NCBI GenBank assembly: GCA_002748015.1
Contig: PDRH01000026.1
Location: forward strand, 1-32,799
Direction: 5' to 3'
Length of the DNA: 32,799 nt
Source of the DNA: Bacteroidota bacterium
GTDB lineage: Bacteria; Bacteroidota; Bacteroidia; Bacteroidales; CAJPTX01
Of this stretch, positions 25,160-32,799 are shown one piece after another (position 1 is the stretch's first letter; every line of letters starts with the position of its first letter). The position numbers and the translations under genes are program-made. The notes beneath the pieces were generated by a model that was given only the letters and a program-made list of their open reading frames with translations, ran no database searches and had not been told where the DNA came from.

Positions 25160-26980
25160 ATGCAGGCAATAATACTGGCGGCAGGTATGGGGCGGCGGCT
25201 TGGGGAGCATACCAAGGAGAATACGAAGTGCATGGTGAAGGTCAATGGTGTGCGCCTCATTGACCGGATGCTTTCGCAGCTCGCTGTGTTTTCGGTTGAG
25301 CGTGTTGTCATCGTTGTAGGCTATAAGGGTAGGGAGCTACGTGAGTATATCGATGAGCGCTATAGCGATAGGTTGCGTATAGAGTATGTCTGCAATCCGG
25401 TATACGATACGACCAACAATATCTACTCTCTTTTCCTTGCCAAGGAGCATCTGCAGCGAGGGGACACTCTGCTGCTTGAGTCTGATTTGATTTATGAGGA
25501 TAGTATCCTGGAGCTGGCGATCAATTCGTTGCATCCCAACGTGGCGCTCGTAAGTGCGTATCAGCCCTGGATGGATGGCACGATGGTTCGGATAGATGCT
25601 GATGGTAATATTACCGCCTTCATTCCGAAGGCGGATTTCAAATATAGCGAGGTTTCGACCTACTACAAGACGGTGAATATATACCGCTTTAGTGAGCGTT
25701 TCTCACGGGAGGTGTACGTTCCTTTCCTTGAGGCGTATTGCAGTGCCTTGGGGCGTAATGAGTACTATGAGCAGGTGCTGAGTATGATTATCCATCTCAA
25801 CCGGAAGGAGATAAAGGCGCTTCCCGTAGGGGATTTGGGTTGGTATGAGATAGATGATGTGCAGGATCTGGACATTGCCGAGGCCATATTTGCGCCTGAT
25901 GAGGAGAAACTTTCTCGCTATACCCAGCGGGGTGGTGGTTACTGGCGTTTTGAAACGCTCTTGGATTTCAGCAATCCCGTTAATCCGTTTTTCCCCACCG
26001 TACGGTTGCGTGAGGAGTTGCGGGCGAGCTTTGATCCCCTCGTGACCACGTATCCTTCAGGCATGGGGGTGCATGCCTTGCTGGCGGGGAAGTACTTTGG
26101 CGTACGCGCGGAGTATACAGTGTTGGGGAATGGGGTGGCAGAGTTGTTAGCCGCATTGATGCGGACGATTAGCGGCAGACTGGGTGTAGTATGCCCTACT
26201 CTCGAGGAATATGCGAACCGGTGTAAGCCGGAGCAACTAGAGGTTTTCGTGCCGCAGAATGTCGATTTCATGTATACCGCTAAGGATTTAATGGTATACT
26301 TCGAGGGGCGTAATCTAGGAACTCTCTTGCTAATTAATCCGGACAATCCGTCGGGGAATTTCATCTCGCTAGCAGATGTTGTAGAGTTGCTCGGGTGGTG
26401 TCGTGCGAGGGGCATTCGTCTTGTTTTGGATGAGAGTTTTGTGGATTTCTCGGAGGGCTTCCAGGGAAACTCGTTGCTGTCAGATGCAATGCTGGTTGGG
26501 TACCCCAACCTCTGCGTTGTGAAGAGTATATCGAAGTCCTACGGCGTGCCGGGGCTACGGCTCGGTGTGCTGGCCTCCTCTGACCGGGGGTTGGTTGATG
26601 CAATAATGGCCGAAGCCTCTATGTGGAACATCAACTCCTTCGCTGAATACTACATGCAGATTTTCGGTAAGTATACCTCTGACTATGTAGATGCTTGCGC
26701 TAGGCTTGTTGTGGAGCGTGAGCGTTTTCGTGGGCTTTTGAATGGCATTCCATTCCTGCGGGTAATTCCGTCGCAGGCCAACTATTTTTTGTGCGAGGTA
26801 TTCGGTGCGTATACCTCGCGCGGTTTGACAGAGGTACTATTGGGGCGGTCTAGTATATTGGTGGAAGATTGTAGTACGAAGAGGGGTTTTGAGGGGAGGA
26901 GCTATATACGGATTGCAGTGCGTAGTGTAGAGGACAATGACCGGCTGGTGCAGGTGTTAGGCAGTCTATCTGCTAAGTAG
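25160..26980 (+). CDS. Bifunctional: LicC/PntC-like CTP:phospho-alcohol cytidylyltransferase fused to a class I/II PLP aminotransferase (CobD/HisC-like)
   Basis: N-terminus MQAIILAAGMGRRLGEHTKENTKCMVKVNGVRLIDRMLSQL, DTTNNIYSLFLAKEHLQRGDTLLLESDLIYE; C-terminus LDFSNPVNPFFPTVRLREELR, TYPSGMGVHALLAGKYFGV, LLINPDNPSGNFI, LVLDESFVDF, VVKSISKSYGVPGLRLGVLAS. Confidence 0.88.
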   Translation: MQAIILAAGMGRRLGEHTKENTKCMVKVNGVRLIDRMLSQLAVFSVERVVIVVGYKGRELREYIDERYSDRLRIEYVCNPVYDTTNNIYSLFLAKEHLQRGDTLLLESDLIYEDSILELAINSLHPNVALVSAYQPWMDGTMVRIDADGNITAFIPKADFKYSEVSTYYKTVNIYRFSERFSREVYVPFLEAYCSALGRNEYYEQVLSMIIHLNRKEIKALPVGDLGWYEIDDVQDLDIAEAIFAPDEEKLSRYTQRGGGYWRFETLLDFSNPVNPFFPTVRLREELRASFDPLVTTYPSGMGVHALLAGKYFGVRAEYTVLGNGVAELLAALMRTISGRLGVVCPTLEEYANRCKPEQLEVFVPQNVDFMYTAKDLMVYFEGRNLGTLLLINPDNPSGNFISLADVVELLGWCRARGIRLVLDESFVDFSEGFQGNSLLSDAMLVGYPNLCVVKSISKSYGVPGLRLGVLASSDRGLVDAIMAEASMWNINSFAEYYMQIFGKYTSDYVDACARLVVERERFRGLLNGIPFLRVIPSQANYFLCEVFGAYTSRGLTEVLLGRSSILVEDCSTKRGFEGRSYIRIAVRSVEDNDRLVQVLGSLSAK

Positions 26981-26983
26981 GTT

Positions 26984-27769
26984 TTATCGCCAGAATGCTT
27001 GTGTGAAGTGTTTTGGTCGCTTGTGCTTTGGTGGGGGAGTCATGTAGTCTTCTCCGTATACTGTGGAAAGGTATGCGTGTACGTCGTTAGGCGCATCGAG
27101 TAGGCGTCCCTCAAATTCTATTTCTGTGGGGTTCTTGAAGATGTGGTGTGGGAAGCTATACTGAAGTTCCTCGATGCTTGTAACTACTTTTGAGCCGTTG
27201 AAATCCTTGACTCTTGTCCATTTGATGTAGCTCGAAAGAAGCGGCTTGTAGCCGATGATTCTGCTGGCCTTCCAGAGTGGCCATGCTATTGCTTTTTTCC
27301 ATGTCGGCATTTGGGGCATGCCGTTATGCACAGCGACCACACGCATTTTGAAGAGTAGCAAAAGTAGCCGGATAATAAGGTTGGGATACTTTGGTTGTCC
27401 ATCTATTGGGAAGATGTCTATCCACAACCCCAGGCCGGGTATTGGGTCTACTAGGGGTTCTTCTACCTGCGTGCGTTTGTCTATCACCTTGATAAAGGGG
27501 TAGTAGTAGTCCTTTTCTCCAGGTATGAATAGTCTGAAACGTTCGGTTTCGATTTTGGTGGCGAGTTCTACCATACGGTTGTAGCTTTCCGTGGGCATGT
27601 AGATATCTATGTCGTCATCCCAGGGGATAAAGCCCTTGTGGCGAACGGCCCCCAGCAGGGTCCCGTAGGCTAGGTAGTATGTTAGCCCGTGCTGTTGGCA
27701 AATGTCAACAATGTAGTCGAGGATTTCAACCTCAACCGTTTTGACCTCTTCAATTGTTAGTGGTTGCAT
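26984..27769 (-). CDS. LicD-family phosphotransferase
   Basis: MQPLTIEEVKTVEVEILDYIVDICQQHGLTYYLAYGTLLGAVRHKGFIPWDDDIDIYMPTESYNRM; start M17 of the called ORF preferred. Confidence 0.92.
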   Translation of the reverse strand: MQPLTIEEVKTVEVEILDYIVDICQQHGLTYYLAYGTLLGAVRHKGFIPWDDDIDIYMPTESYNRMVELATKIETERFRLFIPGEKDYYYPFIKVIDKRTQVEEPLVDPIPGLGLWIDIFPIDGQPKYPNLIIRLLLLLFKMRVVAVHNGMPQMPTWKKAIAWPLWKASRIIGYKPLLSSYIKWTRVKDFNGSKVVTSIEELQYSFPHHIFKNPTEIEFEGRLLDAPNDVHAYLSTVYGEDYMTPPPKHKRPKHFTQAFWR

Positions 27770-27780
27770 CTTCTTGCTTC

Positions 27781-28854
27781 TTATAGACCAATGAATTTGA
27801 TAAATCTTCTCTCCCATAGTATATTATCATCCACAAATTGCTGGAGAAGTGTGGCCCTCTGCGAGAGGTATTGCTGGGGGTTAAGCTCGGCGTAAAATGT
27901 GAGTAGCTTTTCGCCTAGGTTTGCTGTGTCTGTAATGGCTAGCCCCACTCCATACTGTGCAGCATAGGTCCCCTGTACGGTGTCGTGGGTGCAGATCATG
28001 GGGCGTCCGTATAGGAGGGAGTTGTAGAAGCGGTTGGATAGAGCGGCATCCCCATTGGGGTAGCGATTGTAGAAGATGTTCATGAACGATGAGGCCAGGA
28101 TGTAGTCCTCTTCCTCCTCTTTCCTGTAGAAGCCCTCGAATGAGATGTTCTCTACATGGTGGTCCTTGGCGTATTGCTTCAGGTTCTCTTCTTCTGGTCC
28201 CCAGCCCACGAAACGGATGAAGAAGCGATGGTCATTGCTGAGGGCTTTAATAATCGCCGAGTTGGAATCGAAGCTGCGAATGCCTCCTATGGTAAGAACT
28301 TCTATCGCCTCTTGTTGGGTTGGAGCGTTTGCTAGTCCTCGCTCTAGGTTCTGGCTAATTTTATGGCCGTCAAAATTGTGGCAGAGGGTGTATTCTACAT
28401 CTTTCGGTAGGTAGTTGATAAAACCTGGGGATGAGACCACCTGCAATGCGCTGCACTCCAGGGCCTTTCTGAATGGGTACATGAAGGTCTGGTCAAAGCT
28501 CATGTCCCTGTAGTCTATCATGTATTGCCCGCGGTACTCCTTCCTAAGAAAGCGGTATAGAAACGAGGCAACCTGAGGTCCAAAGATGATGAGACGGTCG
28601 TAGTTATTTTGCTTGATTTGCTCTTTGGCGAATGCTGTGAATCCCCAGTATGATGCTATTTTCCCGGTGCTACTCCTTGCGCAGGGTTTGCGGTAGGCGA
28701 TGCCGTTGTTGAGTTCCTCCGCCTTGTTCTCCCTGTCCCAGAAGATGATATCATGCGCTATACCTTGCTCTGCCAGTAGTTGTCGGTATGGGTTGATGAA
28801 GGGGGCAAAGAAGAGGTTCGATGGGACTACGAAGGCGATTCTGAGGCTATTCAT
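27781..28854 (-). CDS. Glycosyltransferase (GT4/group 1-like)
   Basis: MNSLRIAFVVPSNLFFAPFINPYRQLLAEQG..., IRFVGWGPEEENLKQYAKDHHVENISFEGFYRKEEE, NRFYNSLLYGRPMICTHDTVQGTYAAQYGVGLAI; start corrected from 28923, which lies upstream of the promoter. Confidence 0.8.
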   Translation of the reverse strand: MNSLRIAFVVPSNLFFAPFINPYRQLLAEQGIAHDIIFWDRENKAEELNNGIAYRKPCARSSTGKIASYWGFTAFAKEQIKQNNYDRLIIFGPQVASFLYRFLRKEYRGQYMIDYRDMSFDQTFMYPFRKALECSALQVVSSPGFINYLPKDVEYTLCHNFDGHKISQNLERGLANAPTQQEAIEVLTIGGIRSFDSNSAIIKALSNDHRFFIRFVGWGPEEENLKQYAKDHHVENISFEGFYRKEEEEDYILASSFMNIFYNRYPNGDAALSNRFYNSLLYGRPMICTHDTVQGTYAAQYGVGLAITDTANLGEKLLTFYAELNPQQYLSQRATLLQQFVDDNILWERRFIKFIGL

Positions 28855-28884
28855 GGGGAATGATTTTATCCGTATAATCCGGTG

Positions 28885-28894
28885 CAAAGGTATA
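28885..28894 (-). promoter_or_regulatory. -7 promoter element TATACCTTTG on the minus strand
   Basis: Plus strand caaaggtata; reverse complement TATACCTTTGCACCGG, about 30 nt upstream of ATG 28854. Confidence 0.65.
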
Positions 28895-28970
28895 CAATTG
28901 TAGCAATGTGGGGGGCGTAACATGTTGCATTCTTCCAGTTGGTCATGGTTGCCCTAATCGATGGATTGGC

Positions 28971-28978
28971 TATCTTTG
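28971..28978 (+). promoter_or_regulatory. -33/-7 promoter: TTG (28949-28951) - 19 nt - TATCTTTG
   Basis: ggTTGccctaatcgatggattggcTATCTTTGcg; spacing fits the Bacteroidota consensus. Confidence 0.65.
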
Positions 28979-29061
28979 CGAGATATTTAGAGGTGATGAG
29001 GAGCTACCCGCTTCACGCCTCCTAGCCGTTAATAAACACTCTAAGAACCGCTGTTTTTCGT

Positions 29062-30882
29062 ATGCATGGGATAAGTACGTGGTTTACTAGGATAGTACCC
29101 GGGAAGGATGAGGTTCGTCCTATGGGAACCTGGCTTTTTTACTTCACAATACTTGCATTTTTCATTCCTACTGTTTGGGCGTACATAGATGGTTGGGACG
29201 GAATGACTAATAGCTATGCGGCATGGATTTGGTTAGTTGTGGCAGCCTGGTTACTGGGTTTATCCGTGGCGCTAGGTTTGTTACATGAGTGGCTGGCCTC
29301 GTGTTGCTGTGGGCTCGTAGGGCGTTTTGTTCACATGGGTATTGTCCTATGGGTGGCTTTTTGGGGGGCGTTTTCCCTCTATCTGCGCTACAATTTTGGT
29401 TGCGGTATCGGTGAGAGCGTGATAGCGAATATCTATGCGACGAATGAGCGTGAAGCACGTGAGCTGATTTTCAACACCAATATGTTTTCCATGGTGTCCG
29501 TCCCGCTTTACGTGCTTTTGGCTTCTGCCGTTCTGTCCTATATCCTAAGCAGGGTGCTCCCGCTGCGTTTACCCTTTCGCTTGCTGAGGTTCTTGAGATT
29601 CGCCGCGCTGTTGCTATTCGTCTTTTTGGGATGCTTCCATTCGTACACCTTCATGTTCAAGCTCGATGAGGCGCAGGGACCGCTTGTCCGGTATTGGATG
29701 ATGTCCGAGCCAGAGTGCCTTATTTGGGGGCACTTTCGCTACAAGTGGAATATGCAACGTTTCTACGAGCTGCGGTCGCAGAAACGGGAGGTGGAGGTAG
29801 CCGTTACGGATGTTGAGCGTTTGCCTGATAACCTGGTTATTATTGTGGGGGAGAGTACGCGGCGGGAGTACTTGTCGCTCTACGGCTACCCGCTGGAGAC
29901 CACGCCAATGCTTGACAGCATCGCCCAAACGGGGAGCATGGTTGTTTTTGCTAATGCCGTGGCCCCTCGCTTCTCTACGCGGGAATCGGTTCCTGAGAGT
30001 CTGACGACGCATTCAGTTGACAGCGTGGGGCAGGATTGGTTCGTTATGCCTTCGCTACCGGATATCCTTCGTGAAGCGGGCTATGAGACCTTCTGGCTCA
30101 GTGCGCAGCATCCCTTCGGGAAGGAGAGCTGGCCAATCTCTACAGTGGCCTTAGGGTGCGATTCGGTAGCTTTCCTTGAACCCCTGCTGCTGCGTAAGAG
30201 GGGTGGGCTTCGGGTGATTTATCATGACGGAGATTTACTCTCTTACCTGCAGGTTGGGGATTCTACTAGGCGGGTTGCTCTCTTCCTCCATCTCGAGGGC
30301 CACCATACGGATTACCAGAAACGGTATACCGATGAGTTTGCCATTTTTAGTTCTGAGGATATCCCCTACCAAGAGGAAGAGGCGAAGCGGCATGTCCTTG
30401 CGCACTATGCGAACGCTTCGCGCTATAACGATTGGGTGGTATCGGAGGTCGTTAAACGTTACCGTAATACCGATGCGATGGTGTTCTACTTCTCTGATCA
30501 TGCCCAGGCACTCTATGACGACGTAACTAATCCCAATGTGATGGGCCATCTTAAGTCCTACGTAGGTCTGCGTATTCCATTCATGGTCTGGATGTCGGAT
30601 TATGCCTTGCAGCTACCGGATTATAGGGGTGATTTGCGTAGACAAACCATGCAGATCATGCGTAGGGCGCAGGATCGACTCTTTGTAAATGACATTTTCA
30701 CCCAGAGCGTATGTGGTCTCTTGGGAATCGAGGAGGCTAGCATTTCTGCCAAGGAGAATCTATTCTCTCCCGAGTATGATACGCTAAAGGTGAGAAGGAT
30801 TTATGGCGGTTCCTACTTTGGTGCTGATACTGTCGATGCGCTACCTTCGTTCAAGACCTGGCTGGAGGCTCGTATGCAGTAG
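29062..30882 (+). CDS. EptA-like phosphoethanolamine transferase (sulfatase fold, N-terminal TM domain)
   Basis: NLVIIVGESTRREYLSLYGYPLETTPMLDS, ANAVAPRFSTRESVPESLTTHS, LFLHLEGHHTDYQKRY, AMVFYFSDHAQALYDD; alternative start ATG 29122. Confidence 0.87.
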   Translation: MHGISTWFTRIVPGKDEVRPMGTWLFYFTILAFFIPTVWAYIDGWDGMTNSYAAWIWLVVAAWLLGLSVALGLLHEWLASCCCGLVGRFVHMGIVLWVAFWGAFSLYLRYNFGCGIGESVIANIYATNEREARELIFNTNMFSMVSVPLYVLLASAVLSYILSRVLPLRLPFRLLRFLRFAALLLFVFLGCFHSYTFMFKLDEAQGPLVRYWMMSEPECLIWGHFRYKWNMQRFYELRSQKREVEVAVTDVERLPDNLVIIVGESTRREYLSLYGYPLETTPMLDSIAQTGSMVVFANAVAPRFSTRESVPESLTTHSVDSVGQDWFVMPSLPDILREAGYETFWLSAQHPFGKESWPISTVALGCDSVAFLEPLLLRKRGGLRVIYHDGDLLSYLQVGDSTRRVALFLHLEGHHTDYQKRYTDEFAIFSSEDIPYQEEEAKRHVLAHYANASRYNDWVVSEVVKRYRNTDAMVFYFSDHAQALYDDVTNPNVMGHLKSYVGLRIPFMVWMSDYALQLPDYRGDLRRQTMQIMRRAQDRLFVNDIFTQSVCGLLGIEEASISAKENLFSPEYDTLKVRRIYGGSYFGADTVDALPSFKTWLEARMQ

Positions 30883-31174
30883 GATTTGCCTTCGGGGGCA
30901 ATAGGGGAAATAATGTCTTCTAATCAAACATCGTATCTGTAGTATGAAGGGGCTTATATTTTGGCCTACTGAGTCTATATGCGAAGCTAGGATTGCCTGG
31001 AGGCTAGACAGCACCATTTTGCTTCTCACGGGTAGTTTTCATCGATACGGTGCGCTTTTTAAAGTGCGGAGTTTACTCGCATGGGATACGATGAGTTCAA
31101 CGCCAGTATTTTCAAGAGCCGCATAGTTTTTGCTTCCGCTCTTAGCTGATGCTTGTAGAATGCCTTGGCCTGTG

Positions 31175-31182
31175 TACCTTTG
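31175..31182 (+). promoter_or_regulatory. -33/-7 promoter: TTG (31153-31155) - 19 nt - TACCTTTG
   Basis: gcTTGtagaatgccttggcctgtgTACCTTTGcg upstream of the GT2 gene. Confidence 0.7.
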
Positions 31183-31237
31183 CGTTTGATATGGTATTCT
31201 CATTGTTGAAACCTTGCTTGATTTATACGGCTTGTCC

Positions 31238-32011
31238 ATGACTCACTTTGCACCTTCTGAGCGTTTTCCTTTGGTCTCTGTTATTATGCCCTGCTATAAT
31301 GCGGAGCGTTTTATTGCCCAGGCAATCGAGTCGGTGGTAGCCCAAACTTACCAGGAATGGGAGCTACTCGTTAGCGATGATTGTAGTACGGATGGTAGCG
31401 TGCCGTTGGTTAAGTCGTACGCTGCCGCTGATGGCCGCATTCGCCTCGTGAAGGCATCGACTAATGGCGGGGCGGCCATGGCGCGCAATGCGGCGATACG
31501 GGTTGCCAAAGGGCGCTTCTTGGCCTTTTTGGATAGCGATGACCTGTGGCACCCTGAGAAGCTAGAACGTCAGATCGCCTTCATGTTGGGCCACCAGCAC
31601 GCCTTTACCTACACCAGCTACGCCATTGTAGATGAGCAGGGGGAGCGATGTGGAACGTCCGTACAGCCCCCCCCTAGCCTCTCCTATAGCGAGTATCTTC
31701 GAAATACAGCAATAGGTTGCTTAACGGTTGTTGTTGATAGGAACCAGCTTGGGGATGTTACCATGCAGAGCCAACCAATGCATGAGGACTTTGCAACATG
31801 GTTGCAGCTCCTCAAGCGGATAGACAGAGCCTATGGGCTTCGGGAGGAACTCGCCTTCTATCGGGTTGTTGCTGATAGCCTCTCCCATAATAAATTGAAG
31901 GCGGCAAAGCAGGTCTGGCGAATCTACAGGGAGGTTGAGGGCTTAGGACTGCTGCGCTCTTTGTATAGTTTTTGGGGATATGCAATTCATGCGGTAATGA
32001 AGCGCCTCTAA
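31238..32011 (+). CDS. Family 2 glycosyltransferase
   Basis: PLVSVIMPCYNAERFIAQAIESVVAQTYQEWELLVSDDCSTDGS, GGAAMARNAAIRVAKGRFLAFLDSDDLWHPEKLERQ; ATG 31238 preferred over TTG 31214. Confidence 0.93.
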   Translation: MTHFAPSERFPLVSVIMPCYNAERFIAQAIESVVAQTYQEWELLVSDDCSTDGSVPLVKSYAAADGRIRLVKASTNGGAAMARNAAIRVAKGRFLAFLDSDDLWHPEKLERQIAFMLGHQHAFTYTSYAIVDEQGERCGTSVQPPPSLSYSEYLRNTAIGCLTVVVDRNQLGDVTMQSQPMHEDFATWLQLLKRIDRAYGLREELAFYRVVADSLSHNKLKAAKQVWRIYREVEGLGLLRSLYSFWGYAIHAVMKRL

Positions 32012-32049
32012 TTGTTCTATTCGGTCTACATTGTTTTTCTGAATCTAAT

Positions 32050-32057
32050 TACCTTTG
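32050..32057 (+). promoter_or_regulatory. -7 promoter element TACCTTTG
   Basis: ctaattacctttgcgcacatg, about 55 bp upstream of ATG 32111. Confidence 0.6.
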
Positions 32058-32110
32058 CGCACATGTAGCCCCATGGGTATATGTTTGGGGTTAATATCAT
32101 ATCTTGGCCT

Positions 32111-32799
32111 ATGAAAGTCCCCTTTTCCCCCCCCTACATAGATGAATCGGTAATCACCGAGGTCAATGCGTCTTTGGCTTCGGGCTGGATTACCACCGGC
32201 CCGAAGGTAAAGGCGCTCGAGGAGCTCCTAGAGGCGCAAACGGGTGCAGGTCGTACGCTATGCGTAAACTCCTGGACTTCGGGGGCTATACTTGTCCTCC
32301 GTTGGCTTGGGTTGCAACCCGGGGATGAGGTTATTCTCCCGGCCTATACGTATAGCGCTACGGCTCTAGCAGTCCTTCATGCTGGTGGAACGCCGGTCAT
32401 GGTGGATGTTGAGGATGATTTCAATATTTCGCTGGAAGCCATCCGGAAGGCCATCACTCCAAGGACAAAGGCTATAATACCGGTAGATATTGCCGGTTAT
32501 CCCTGCGACTACGATGCGATTATGGCGCTCGTGCAGGAACAGCCTGTACGTCAGCTTTTCAACCCGACCTCGGAGGTGCAGGGGTACTTGGGGCGTATCC
32601 TCGTGATGAATGATGCGGCGCACTCCCTTGGGGCAACAGCGCTCAATGGACAGAAAACCGGTGCGTGCTGCGACATTGCCGTATTTTCCCTCCATGCGGT
32701 GAAGAACGTAACCACAGCGGAGGGAGGGGCAATATGCCTGAACCTGCCGTCTCCCTTTGATAATGGTAGCCTCTATGCAGATATGCGCCTCATGACGCT
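32111..32799 (+). CDS. DegT/DnrJ/EryC1 aminotransferase, 3'-truncated at window edge
   Basis: Not in the ORF track (no stop in window). My translation: MKVPFSPPYIDESVITEVNASLASGWITTGPKVKALEELLEAQTGAGRTLCVNSWTSGAILVLRWLGLQPGDEVILPAYTYSATALAVLHAGGTPVMVDVEDDFN...NDAAHSLGA...FSLHAVKNVTTAEGGAICL. Confidence 0.9.
   Translation, partial: MKVPFSPPYIDESVITEVNASLASGWITTGPKVKALEELLEAQTGAGRTLCVNSWTSGAILVLRWLGLQPGDEVILPAYTYSATALAVLHAGGTPVMVDVEDDFNISLEAIRKAITPRTKAIIPVDIAGYPCDYDAIMALVQEQPVRQLFNPTSEVQGYLGRILVMNDAAHSLGATALNGQKTGACCDIAVFSLHAVKNVTTAEGGAICLNLPSPFDNGSLYADMRLMT

Noticed and set aside
25160-27769. Definite phosphonate biosynthesis cluster
   Set aside because: No PEP mutase or phosphonopyruvate decarboxylase gene seen; the fused PLP domain resembles CobD/HisC more than AEP transaminase.
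1-32799. CRISPR array, tRNA/rRNA genes, IS element or transposase
   Set aside because: No regularly spaced direct repeats, no tRNA/rRNA-like stretch and no transposase or integrase ORF recognised.

Overview
The window appears to be a large surface-polysaccharide (O-antigen/capsule-type) biosynthesis locus from a Bacteroidota genome. The repeated TAnnTTTG (mostly TACCTTTG) promoter elements support that assignment. It is preceded by an unidentified 5'-truncated CDS and a methyl-accepting chemotaxis protein gene. Recognisable modules are: (i) ManNAcA synthesis (wecB, wecC); (ii) a PglF/FlaA1-like dehydratase, LegC-type aminotransferase, NeuD/LegH-type acyltransferase, glycosyltransferase and CBS-nucleotidyltransferase; (iii) rmlA/rmlB, a VioA-like aminotransferase and a Wzx flippase; (iv) an AAA ATPase + RloB-like (Toprim-type motifs) pair set tightly into the same gene string; (v) three ATP-grasp genes, one interrupted at a G10 tract, with a divergent PLP protein, a GNAT and a GT56-like glycosyltransferase; (vi) an EpsG/Wzy-like polymerase; (vii) a cytidylyltransferase-aminotransferase/decarboxylase fusion convergent with licD; (viii) an EptA-like phosphoethanolamine transferase; (ix) a GT2 and a 3'-truncated DegT aminotransferase. 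The best candidates for something new are the RloA/RloB-like pair embedded in the polysaccharide operon, the ATP-grasp triplet with a possible phase-variable G tract, and the CDP-aminoalcohol/LicD module. All calls come from reading motifs by eye; no searches were run.
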